Source: Desulfovibrio sp. ZJ209
GTDB lineage: Bacteria > Desulfobacterota > Desulfovibrionia > Desulfovibrionales > Desulfovibrionaceae
Direction: 5' to 3'
DNA length: 64,000 bases
Assembly: GCF_011039135.1 (NCBI RefSeq)
Contig: NZ_JAAKEJ010000003.1
Coordinates: forward strand, 186,001-250,000
Positions 35,060 to 42,698 of this stretch are shown here, one piece after another. Under the pieces are notes generated by a model. The model made no database searches. It was not told the origin of the DNA and worked only from the letters and a program-made list of their open reading frames with translations. Each line of letters starts with the position of its first letter. Position 1 is the stretch's first letter. Position numbers and translations under genes: made by a program.

Positions 35060-36100
35060 CTAGCCCGGGCGCCCCGGCCTGCGCATCGTCGTCTTGAGCA
35101 TCTGCACGCGGCGCAGTCGGTGCATCTGGCTCTCGACGCTTTGCGTCATTTCATTCTCATGGCGCAGGAAAAATTCATTTCTGGCATTGATGGCAAAAAT
35201 TTTTTTGCGCAGGGATCGGGTGCAGGAATACAGAAATTCCTGCTGCAGCCCCGAGGCTTCATACAGCCCGGTGAGCATGTCCGTGAGGGGCCGGATGTCC
35301 TCATCCGTGGCGTCGGGCACCAGGGCGACGCCCTGAAGCATCTGCGCCAGGAAGGCGATGACCGGCATGTGCTGCGTCGAGACCCCGGCGTTCTTGACCA
35401 TCTCCCCGATAAGGAGGCAGGCCCGCATGGTCGCGGCCGCCACCGTGGCGCCCTGAATGGTGCAGGTGACCGAGTGCGGATTTTCCGCATATACATAGAT
35501 GGCGTCATCGACCACGTTGACAGCATTGGCCTTGAGCACGCAGTCGATGGTGAAGCAGGGGTCTTCCATGGTCTGCATTTGCTCGGGAAAGCGGATGCCG
35601 TGGCGCTTGATAAGCTCCCTCTTGAAAATGGCCGAGGTGAAGCCGATGGAGAACCAGTTCCTGTTTTCCCGGACCAGCGCATTGAGGCTATAGTGCGGCC
35701 TCGGGCGCACCTCTTCCTTTTCGTTGTCGAAGCCCCAGATGTCCCCCTTGACGATATCGGCACCCCGCGCCGCCTCATAGAGCAGCTTGTAAAACGAGAG
35801 GAACACGAAATCATCGCTGTCCACGAAGCCCACATATTCCCCGCGGGCCGCATCGAGCCCGCGGTTCCTGCTGGCGCCCGCGCCTTCGTTGACGGCGTTG
35901 CGCAACAGGCGGAAGCGCGGGTCTTTTCGCGCATATGCCTGAAGGATGTCCCACGAGCCATCCGTGGAGGCATCGTCGATACAGAGAATTTCCAGCCCCG
36001 GCAGCGCCTGGTGGCTGAGGCAGTCCAGGCAGCGCGGGAGCCACTTCTCCGTGTTATGGACGGGGACTATGACCGAGACTTTCTGGCTGTTTGCCATCAT
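35060..36100 (-). CDS. Glycosyltransferase family 2 (GT-A) with C-terminal extension
   Basis: Protein of 346 residues. Core motifs: VSVIVPVHNTEKWLPRCL, EILCIDDASTDGSW and GEYVGFVDSDDFVF near residue 90 (DxD-type metal site). It shares length and plan with the GT2 at 30768-31850. Two adjacent ATGs (36100, 36097) are possible starts, both close to a GGGTGG. It directly follows the PqqD-like gene (59 bp) and precedes the RgpF-like gene. Confidence 0.88.
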   Translation of the reverse strand: MMANSQKVSVIVPVHNTEKWLPRCLDCLSHQALPGLEILCIDDASTDGSWDILQAYARKDPRFRLLRNAVNEGAGASRNRGLDAARGEYVGFVDSDDFVFLSFYKLLYEAARGADIVKGDIWGFDNEKEEVRPRPHYSLNALVRENRNWFSIGFTSAIFKRELIKRHGIRFPEQMQTMEDPCFTIDCVLKANAVNVVDDAIYVYAENPHSVTCTIQGATVAAATMRACLLIGEMVKNAGVSTQHMPVIAFLAQMLQGVALVPDATDEDIRPLTDMLTGLYEASGLQQEFLYSCTRSLRKKIFAINARNEFFLRHENEMTQSVESQMHRLRRVQMLKTTMRRPGRPG

Positions 36101-36159
36101 CCACCCATGCCGCCGGGCGCTCCTGCAGGGCCCGGGCCCAACGGGAACCCGGAGCCCGG

Positions 36160-36639
36160 CTACTGCTCCAGCTTGGACTCTTTTTGCTGGACGGTCGCCT
36201 CGTCCGTTTCGAGGGCGTCCTTGTCCGGCTGCCAGCCGGTATCTTCCTTCACTTCGTGGATGGGGTCGGCGAGGAGCAGCTCCTGGGCGTCGTTGTATTC
36301 CTCCACCATGAGGGCGAATTCATCCGCCTCGGCCACCGGGGCGTCGATGCTCACCTCCACGGCGCCGGCGCCGTCATTGCCATCGAGGACGATGTCAAAT
36401 TCCTTCAGCTTGTCCACAAAGGCCGTGAGGCGCGCGTCCATGTCCGCCGGGGCGCCGGGCAGCGCCTTGAGCGCGGCGAGCACGGCCTCGGCGGAGGCGC
36501 CGGCCATGAGCGCGTCGAAGACGGCCGTGCCCAGGCTGTTCATGCCATAGTAGATGCCGGTCTCGGAATTGATGATGATGGCGATGCCGTCGGCGATATC
36601 GCTGAACATCTTGCTTTCATTCAGGGCATAGGTGGCCAT
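36160..36639 (-). CDS. PqqD-like protein with acidic C-terminal extension
   Basis: Protein of 159 residues. Residues about 1-85 look like a PqqD/RiPP-recognition-type winged fold: ADGIAIIINSETGIYYGMN followed by LGTAVFDALMAGASAEAVL and a helix-rich end. PqqD family proteins are usually about 90 residues and bind peptides for modifying enzymes. The last 70 or so residues are strongly acidic and end in a Gln/Lys/Ser-containing tail, which is unusual. The ATG at 36639 follows AAAAAGGAG, a very strong site. It sits directly behind the HPr-kinase-related gene (38 bp) and the nucleotidyltransferase; this trio is seen together in several bacteria (the so-called HPr-rel-A arrangement). Its target here is unknown. 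Confidence 0.75.
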   Translation of the reverse strand: MATYALNESKMFSDIADGIAIIINSETGIYYGMNSLGTAVFDALMAGASAEAVLAALKALPGAPADMDARLTAFVDKLKEFDIVLDGNDGAGAVEVSIDAPVAEADEFALMVEEYNDAQELLLADPIHEVKEDTGWQPDKDALETDEATVQQKESKLEQ

Positions 36640-36677
36640 AGGCGTTCTCCTTTTTTTGGGGTGGCTTGCGTTCGGGG

Positions 36678-37787
36678 CTAGCGTCTTTCCAGAAATTCCC
36701 GCAGGCAGCGGGTGTTGCGCGCGATATTGCGGGAGAGGTTGAAGCGGTAGAAGGGCAGGTCGCGCACAAAGTCGTAAAGCTTGCCGATGGTGAGCGCGTC
36801 CCTGAGGTTGCCGGTGTTGTTGAGGGTGGAGAAGGCGAGCTCCTCGATGGCCAGTTCCCGGTAGCCTTCCTCAATGGAAGGTTCCTGGCAGTCGCAGATA
36901 TTGGGGAACATGGCGAGCTTCACGGGATAGGCCCGGCGGAACTGGTCGTGGTAGGCCGCGATGTTGAACATGTACTTGTCTTTGCGGGCATTGTTGGAAA
37001 GGAACTTGCCGCGGAAACTGTCGTACATGGCCTGGTAGGCGCGCGGCGCCAGCGCGATGATGGAATAGATGGGCCATGCGCGCAGGTCGTCGCCGGGCTT
37101 GCGCCCGAGGATGAGATAGTCGTCCGAGACGTATTCAAAGCCGTCCAGCAGCGCATGCACCGACAGGGTGGACTTGCCCCTGTAGCCGAAGGCGCAGAAG
37201 AGCACGCCCGCTCCGTTCAGGCCCACCACGGCCCCGTGCGCCAGGCTGCTCCCGGGCACGTTGCAGATGCGGAAGAGGGTCTGCACGAAGATGTGCCCGC
37301 GCCGGATGATCTCTTCGGGGTCGAGATCCTCGACCGCATAATAATAGGTGTTGCTTTCCGGGTCGTAGGCCGAGAGGCTGCGGTCGCCGGGCTCAACGTC
37401 CAGAAGCCACCAGTGGCGCAGGAGGGATTCGTCGAAAACCTGCTGTGCTTCCGGCGCGGCCGTGCTGCCGGCAAGGCGCGCCACGCGCAGCTTGCGGTAC
37501 AGGGGCCCATCCAGCACCCGCGTGAGCGCAAAGGCCGTGTCGGCCACGCTGCGCTCCTGCCAGATGACGAGGGTGGCGTCAAAGGCGGCCGCCTCCTCGC
37601 GCAGGGAGCACGTCATCTGCCGTTCCACATGGCGCAGGAAGGCGGCGGAATGGCAGATGAGGCGCACCATGCGCGTGCCGCAGTCGATGAACCTGACGAT
37701 GGGCTCGGGGGCGCAGCGGCGCGCGCGCTCCCGAAGGACGGCATAGGCCTGCTGCCGGACGCCGCGCGGGACTCCGTCAAAACGCAT
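36678..37787 (-). CDS. HPr-kinase-related (HprK-like) protein
   Basis: Protein of 369 residues. A P-loop-like AFGYRGKSTLSVHALLDGF lies near residue 206, followed by YVSDDYLILG, the DD pair seen in HPr kinase/phosphorylase relatives. The first Gly of a standard Walker A is replaced by Ala, so the loop is slightly degenerate. The N-terminal 190 residues have no name I can give. HprK-related proteins of this kind occur with a PqqD protein and a nucleotidyltransferase and are thought to phosphorylate an unknown partner. The ATG at 37787 overlaps the end of the nucleotidyltransferase gene by 11 bp, so the two are coupled. Confidence 0.75.
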   Translation of the reverse strand: MRFDGVPRGVRQQAYAVLRERARRCAPEPIVRFIDCGTRMVRLICHSAAFLRHVERQMTCSLREEAAAFDATLVIWQERSVADTAFALTRVLDGPLYRKLRVARLAGSTAAPEAQQVFDESLLRHWWLLDVEPGDRSLSAYDPESNTYYYAVEDLDPEEIIRRGHIFVQTLFRICNVPGSSLAHGAVVGLNGAGVLFCAFGYRGKSTLSVHALLDGFEYVSDDYLILGRKPGDDLRAWPIYSIIALAPRAYQAMYDSFRGKFLSNNARKDKYMFNIAAYHDQFRRAYPVKLAMFPNICDCQEPSIEEGYRELAIEELAFSTLNNTGNLRDALTIGKLYDFVRDLPFYRFNLSRNIARNTRCLREFLERR

Positions 37788-38904
37788 GGCTCACGATCCC
37801 CCTCTTGTGGGCGAGGTACCAGCGCACGAAGGCCGGGTATCCGCGCAGTTTTTTCAGCAGCAGGAACTTGAGGATGCGGCTGCCGTGGCGCCACGGCTCG
37901 TTCTTGAGGTCCACCACGCGGATGGCCTGGCAATGGCGCTGGCGCGGCAGGAAATAGTCCTCGTCGAAGATGACGAGGTTGCAGAAGTCCTCGATGCCGC
38001 GAAGCTCGGGGAAGAGCTCTTCGGGCTCGGGGAAGAGACCGGGCACGGCCGCGTTCATGAAGGCCGCGGCGAGGCTCGTCTCCACCTCGTGGCCGCTCGC
38101 CACGGCGTCCTCGCGCACGATGTCCCAGTTGAGGGGGCTGTCGCGCTGGAGCCACGCGCAGTCTTCAAGCGAAAAGTAGATGCTGTGCAGGGTGGTGTGT
38201 TCGCGCAGGTTCTTGGTCAGGTTGGCCATGACCAGGAAGCAGAGGTCTTCGCGCGAGGGCAGCAGCACGTCCACCCCGAACACCGTGACCGGCTTCGCGC
38301 GGTCGAAGAGGCCTTGGTGGAAGGCCGTGTAGTCCCGGTCCGGGTCGAAGATGGAGTGATGCACGTCCACGGCGCTTTCTGCCTCGGTGTGGAAGTCCAC
38401 CGCGTGTTTCGACTCTTCGCGGGTGTGCAGGTAGCCGAGGCCCTCGCCGATGCGCGTGGCCTCGTCGATGCGTTCGGCCGGGATGAGGATGTCCGCGTCG
38501 CCCATGGGGCGGGGAAGCTCGGGCCTAAGCGCCCGCATGGCCGCGCCCTTGAAGAGCAGGATGGGGATGCCGGCCTGGTTCAGCGCCTTGCCGATCCTGG
38601 AGAAGTGGGCGAGCGTCTTGGTGTTGGCGAAATGGAAGAAGCGGATGAGCCCGTCGATGCGCGGGCCCGCGTAATCGGAAAAGACGAGCTCGGGGTGCTC
38701 GCGCCGGGCATAGGCGAGCAGGATGCTCTTGCTCGAGCCCATGGCCTCGATGTCGCATTGCGCGAGGCAATCATCGAGCATGGCCTGGGTGGGCGCCTTG
38801 GCAAAGCGAAAGTCCAGCAGGCACTGGTCCCGCGCATTGAGGTGGGTGCCGCATAGCTTGGCCACCAGGCGCCGCAGGGCCGCGTTTTCCGGCAGACGGT
38901 TCAT
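37777..38904 (-). CDS. Nucleotidyltransferase-fold family protein (NTP_transf_5 type)
   Basis: Protein of 375 residues. The family motif appears as ILLFKGAAMRAL near residue 117, then RPMGDADILIPAERI near 133 with the G-x-x-D-x-D metal site, and a later VDVHHSIF. These match the uncharacterised nucleotidyltransferase family common in glycan, lasso-peptide and exosortase-related loci. The enzymatic product is unknown; the fold suggests nucleotidyl transfer to a protein or small molecule. The start ATG has a GAGG 11 bp upstream. It is the first gene of the long minus-strand cluster: a clear promoter lies 57 bp upstream, and the HprK-like gene overlaps its end. Confidence 0.8.
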   Translation of the reverse strand: MNRLPENAALRRLVAKLCGTHLNARDQCLLDFRFAKAPTQAMLDDCLAQCDIEAMGSSKSILLAYARREHPELVFSDYAGPRIDGLIRFFHFANTKTLAHFSRIGKALNQAGIPILLFKGAAMRALRPELPRPMGDADILIPAERIDEATRIGEGLGYLHTREESKHAVDFHTEAESAVDVHHSIFDPDRDYTAFHQGLFDRAKPVTVFGVDVLLPSREDLCFLVMANLTKNLREHTTLHSIYFSLEDCAWLQRDSPLNWDIVREDAVASGHEVETSLAAAFMNAAVPGLFPEPEELFPELRGIEDFCNLVIFDEDYFLPRQRHCQAIRVVDLKNEPWRHGSRILKFLLLKKLRGYPAFVRWYLAHKRGIVSHAF

Positions 38905-38960
38905 GAAAAATCCAGCCTCGTCAGGAAATTGGGCACAATGCCCGCAAATCCGAAAGCGGC

Positions 38961-38989
38961 ACTATAGCGGCAGCGGCCATTTCCGTCAA
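38961..38989 (-). promoter_or_regulatory. Sigma-70-type promoter of the glycan cluster
   Basis: On the minus strand TTGACG and TATAGT are separated by exactly 17 bp, placing a start site about 50 bp before the nucleotidyltransferase ATG. It is the only good promoter seen upstream of the long gene run ending at 15381. Confidence 0.75.
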
Positions 38990-39017
38990 CATACGGGCTG
39001 TTGACAAATATGGCGAG

Positions 39018-39053
39018 AAAAAAGCCGCGCCGGCGCGAGGCCACCGGCGCGGC
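39018..39053 (-). terminator. Rho-independent terminator of the wbpP-like gene
   Basis: A 10-bp GC stem (GCCGCGCCGG with CCGGCGCGGC at 39024-39033 and 39044-39053) is followed on the minus strand by six T. It separates the epimerase from the cluster promoter just downstream. Confidence 0.85.
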
Positions 39054-39071
39054 GGAAGCGGCGCTTTTTGC

Positions 39072-40094
39072 CTACAGGTTGGCGGCGTACCAGTCGCCCG
39101 CGAGGGTGAGGCCCTCGCGCACGTCATAGCGCGGGTCATAGCCGAGCAGGGTGCGCGCGCGGCTGATATCCGCGAGGGAGTGGCGCACGTCGCCGGCGCG
39201 GAAGTCGCGGTGCACGGGCTCGGCGGTGGCGGCCTCGGGCTTGTGGCGCACCACCTCGTCGCGGAGGAGCGCGAAGAGCTCGTTGAGCGTGGTGCGCTCG
39301 CCGAAGGCCACGTTATAGATGCGGTTCTGCGCGTCCTTCGGCGCCAGGCTGGCGAGCAGGTTGGCCTGAACCACGTTGTCGATATAGCAGAAGTCGCGGC
39401 TCGTCTCGCCGTCGCCGTTGATATAGACCGTCTCGCCCTTGATCAGGCTCGCGAACCACTGCGGGATGACCGCGGCGTACGCGCCGTACGGATCCTGGCG
39501 CTGGCCGAAGACGTTGAAGTACCGGAGCCCGATGCTCGGGAAGCCGTAGCAGCGGGCGAACACGTCGGCGTAGAGCTCGTCCACGTACTTGGTCACGGCA
39601 TAGGGCGAGAGCGGCCGGCCGATCCTGTCCTCCACCTTGGGGAGCTCGGGCGAGTCGCCGTAGGTGGAGGAGGAAGCGGCGTAGACGAAGCTCTGAACTT
39701 TCGCGTCGCGGGCGGCCACCAGCATGTTGAGGAAGCCGTCGATGTTGCAGCCGTTGGTGAGCAGCGGGTCGTCGATGGAGCGCGGCACCGAGCCGAGCGC
39801 CGCCTCGTGCAGCACATGGTCGGCGCCCTCGCAGGCGCGCCGGCAGGTGGCGAAGTCGCGGATGTCGCCCTCGATGAAGGTGAAGCGCGCCCAGGCCTCG
39901 TCGCCCACGGCCGCATGCACCATGTCGAGGTTTTTCTGGTAGCCGGTGAGAAAGTTGTCGAGGCCCGTGACCGTCTGGCCGAGCCGCAGGAGCTGCTCGA
40001 GCAGGTTGGAACCGATAAAGCCGGCCACGCCCGTGATGAGCCAGCGCGAGGGCGCGGCGGCGAGGCGGTTGCGGAGCTGTTCGTAGGCGTTCAT
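39072..40094 (-). CDS. wbpP: WbpP-like UDP-N-acetylhexosamine 4-epimerase
   Basis: Protein of 340 residues of the extended short-chain dehydrogenase family. NAD loop [17 protein letters not shown] near residue 19; catalytic Ser/Thr and YxxxK in [11 protein letters not shown] and [16 protein letters not shown] near 150; [20 protein letters not shown] and [14 protein letters not shown] match WbpP-type epimerases, which interconvert UDP-GlcNAc and UDP-GalNAc (or their uronic acids). The ATG at 40094 follows AGGAC; the ATG at 40139 is less likely. It supplies nucleotide sugar for a glycan pathway, presumably the cluster downstream, although a terminator separates them. Confidence 0.87.
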   Translation of the reverse strand: MNAYEQLRNRLAAAPSRWLITGVAGFIGSNLLEQLLRLGQTVTGLDNFLTGYQKNLDMVHAAVGDEAWARFTFIEGDIRDFATCRRACEGADHVLHEAALGSVPRSIDDPLLTNGCNIDGFLNMLVAARDAKVQSFVYAASSSTYGDSPELPKVEDRIGRPLSPYAVTKYVDELYADVFARCYGFPSIGLRYFNVFGQRQDPYGAYAAVIPQWFASLIKGETVYINGDGETSRDFCYIDNVVQANLLASLAPKDAQNRIYNVAFGERTTLNELFALLRDEVVRHKPEAATAEPVHRDFRAGDVRHSLADISRARTLLGYDPRYDVREGLTLAGDWYAANL

Positions 40095-40214
40095 GGGGTC
40101 GTCCTGTTGTGATGGAGGGTCTGAACCATGGCCGTTCATTTTGGCGCGGCCGTGCCGTGCCTTGTAGCGCCATGATGGCGCCCTGTAAAGCGGGCGCCGC
40201 GCTGTGGGCCGGCC

Positions 40215-40523
40215 TCAGGCATGCCCCTGGCGCGGCGAGCCGAAGCCTTCGCCGTCGCCGCCCACGCGGAAGACGCGCACCTCGTAGCCGGTCTCCCCGT
40301 CCGGGCCGTCCGTCGCGCCCTCCCGCCCTTCGGGGGCGCCGCACATGGGGCAGGCATTGGTGATGAGCAGGCAGGAGGGGTCGAGCTCCAGCGGGTCGAT
40401 GCCGGCCTGGTCCAGGAGGCGCGTGGCCCGGCCCTGTTCCCAAAGCACGGGCGCGCCGCAGCGGCCGCACTCCACATAGAGCAATTCCGGGTCATAGCCG
40501 GGGCGGCCGCCGCGCAGCGACAC
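40215..40523 (-). CDS. Small protein with two CxxC pairs (probable zinc ribbon)
   Basis: About 102 residues with an uncertain start; a GTG at 40523 is used because the upstream extension in this frame becomes Arg-rich and overlaps mutL. The recognisable part is [15 protein letters not shown] followed by [13 protein letters not shown], two CxxC pairs that could bind one metal ion, and a short Gly-rich C-terminus. I do not recognise the family. It is divergent from mutL, 189 bp away by this start. Confidence 0.5.
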   Translation of the reverse strand: MSLRGGRPGYDPELLYVECGRCGAPVLWEQGRATRLLDQAGIDPLELDPSCLLITNACPMCGAPEGREGATDGPDGETGYEVRVFRVGGDGEGFGSPRQGHA

Positions 40524-40712
40524 GGCGGCGAGCGGCGTCCTGCGGCGGAAGCGGCCCCCGGCACGCGCCTCCCGCCGCGCGAGGCGACCGCGCGCGAAAG
40601 CCGCGAAGCGCGCGCGGCGCTGGCGAAGCGCCGCTTTGCCCCACAGCGTCCGGGGCCGCGCCGTCCTAGGCCCCTTCTTGCCATGCGCCGGGGCGCCCGC
40701 TATGCTCCTGCC

Positions 40713-42674
40713 ATGCCGGAAAGTTCGCGTCATATCCGTCTTTTGCCCTCCGCCCTGCGCAACCAGATCGCCGCCGGTGAAGTGGTGGAGCGCCCGGCCA
40801 GCGTACTCAAGGAACTGGTGGAAAACAGCCTCGACGCCGGCGCCCGCGCCGTGGATGTGCGCCTCGACAATGGCGGGCAGGCCCTCATCCGCGTGCAGGA
40901 CGACGGCTGCGGCATCCCCGCGGAGGAGCTTGAGCTCGCCGTCACGCGCCACGCCACCAGCAAGATCGCGGCGCTGGAAGACCTGGAGCGCGTGCGCTCC
41001 TACGGCTTCAGGGGCGAGGCGCTGCCGAGCATCGCCTCGGTGTCGCGGCTCACCCTCGTCTCGGCCCCGGCCGGCGCGGACATGGCGCAGGCCGTGGAAG
41101 TGGAACACGGGCGCCTTGTGGCGTCAAGCCCGGCCGCCCTGCATCGCGGCACCGTGGTGGAGGTGCGCGACCTCTTCGCCAATGTGCCGGCGCGCCTCAA
41201 GTTTCTCAAGACCCCGGCCACGGAGTTCCGCCGCGCGCAGGACTGGCTCTCCCGGCTGGCCCTCGCCCGGCCCGGCACCGCCTTCACCCTTTCGGCCGGC
41301 GGCCGCGAAGTGGCCCGCTTCCTTCCCGGGCAGGACGTGCGCGGGCGCCTTTCCGTCATCTGGCCCGGGAGCCTCGTTACCGGCCTCGTGCCCTTCGACG
41401 CCGAGCGCCACGGCATCCGCTGCCACGGGCTCGCCGCGCCCGCGGGCATGCGCCAGCAGCGGGCCGACCGCGTGCTGCTCTACGTCAACGGGCGCGCCGT
41501 CACGGACAGGCGCCTCTTCGCGGCCGTGCGCGAGGCCTACAAGGGCCGGCTTCTGAGCCGCGAATATCCGCTCGCCGTGCTCTTTGTGGAAATGGAGCCG
41601 GAAGGGGTGGATGTCAATGTCCATCCGGCCAAGTCGGAAGTACGCTTCAGGGACGAATCCGCCGTGTTCTCCGCCGTGCTCCACGCCGTGCGCGGCGCGC
41701 TGGACAGGGCCGTTTTCGGGGGAGGTGAGGTGTCCGGGCGCGAGGAAGCGGCGCCCGCTGCCGCTCCCGTTCCGGCGCCCCAATCCGCCGGATGCTGGGC
41801 CGGACGCCCGGCCGAACCGCGCCGGCCCGGCTTCTGGGGCGCTCTGGACGAGGAGCGCATCCTGCCGGCGCCGGAAGCCCGGAGCAAGGGCCTGTGGGAG
41901 CTGCGCCGGCCGGAAACAGGGGCGGAAGCGGCCGGGCTCCCCCTGCCTGGGCCCGGCTTCATGGCCGACCCCATGCCGCGCCGGGCCGCGCCCCTCAGGG
42001 AAAATACCGCCCCTTACGGCAGTCCCGCGCCCACTCCGGCAAGCCCCGCGCCTGCACCCACATCTCCCCGTCCGGCTCCCCCGGAAGCGCCGGCAGCCCA
42101 GCCAGCCGCGAGCCGCGAGCCGCTGGCCGTAGGCGGGTACAGCTATCTCGGGCAGGTGGCCGATACCTATCTCGTGCTTCGGGACGGAGAGGGCGCCCTG
42201 CTCCTCGTGGACCAGCATGCGGCCCATGAGCGCGTGCTGCATGCGCGCATGGCCGCGGGCGGCTTTTCGGGCACGGGCCAGCTTCTGGCCCTGCCGCTGG
42301 AGCTCAGGCTGGACGCGGCCGAGCGCGAGCGCCTGCAGGAGGCGCGCCCGGTGCTGGAAAGCCTCGGTTTTTCGCTGGAATGCGGGGGGGACGTGCTGCT
42401 GGCCCGGGCCATGCCGCCGGGGCTCTCGCGCCGCGAGGCTGCGGACTTCCTGCGCGAGGCTCTCGCCGGCGCGCGCGACGACCTCGACGCCATCTTCATT
42501 TCCATGGCCTGCAAGGCGGCCATCAAGGCCGGGCAACGCCTCACGGATGACGAGGCCGCAGGCCTCATCGCCCAGTGGCTGGCCACGCCGGGCGCGGCCA
42601 ACTGTCCGCACGGCCGCCCCTGCGTGCTGCGCTGGGACGCGGCCGGGCTGGAAAAGCTCTTCAAGCGCCGCTGA
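40713..42674 (+). CDS. mutL: DNA mismatch repair protein MutL
   Basis: Protein of 653 residues. The GHKL ATPase domain has [35 protein letters not shown] and [10 protein letters not shown], then [15 protein letters not shown] Pro/Ala-rich linker (about 340-470) joins it to a dimerisation/endonuclease domain with [13 protein letters not shown] near 505, [10 protein letters not shown] and [11 protein letters not shown] at the end. MutL couples MutS mismatch recognition to repair. The DQHA-type nuclease motif is present but its last Glu position is Ala, while the other two metal motifs are kept. The start ATG at 40713 is set by the conserved N-terminus; ribosome site is weak. Confidence 0.95.
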   Translation: MPESSRHIRLLPSALRNQIAAGEVVERPASVLKELVENSLDAGARAVDVRLDNGGQALIRVQDDGCGIPAEELELAVTRHATSKIAALEDLERVRSYGFRGEALPSIASVSRLTLVSAPAGADMAQAVEVEHGRLVASSPAALHRGTVVEVRDLFANVPARLKFLKTPATEFRRAQDWLSRLALARPGTAFTLSAGGREVARFLPGQDVRGRLSVIWPGSLVTGLVPFDAERHGIRCHGLAAPAGMRQQRADRVLLYVNGRAVTDRRLFAAVREAYKGRLLSREYPLAVLFVEMEPEGVDVNVHPAKSEVRFRDESAVFSAVLHAVRGALDRAVFGGGEVSGREEAAPAAAPVPAPQSAGCWAGRPAEPRRPGFWGALDEERILPAPEARSKGLWELRRPETGAEAAGLPLPGPGFMADPMPRRAAPLRENTAPYGSPAPTPASPAPAPTSPRPAPPEAPAAQPAASREPLAVGGYSYLGQVADTYLVLRDGEGALLLVDQHAAHERVLHARMAAGGFSGTGQLLALPLELRLDAAERERLQEARPVLESLGFSLECGGDVLLARAMPPGLSRREAADFLREALAGARDDLDAIFISMACKAAIKAGQRLTDDEAAGLIAQWLATPGAANCPHGRPCVLRWDAAGLEKLFKRR

Positions 42675-42698
42675 AGTCCATCCCACCCGCGCGGTGTC

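Noticed and set aside
25931-38904. Lasso-peptide or other classical RiPP cluster
   Set aside because: A PqqD-like protein, HprK-like protein, nucleotidyltransferase and asparagine-synthase-like gene are present, but no precursor peptide, leader peptidase or typical lasso cyclase arrangement is visible, and the AsnB-like protein has a full glutaminase domain.
40215-41108. Extended 297-codon version of the small CxxC protein
   Set aside because: The extension overlaps mutL and is Arg-rich without conservation cues; a shorter start was used.
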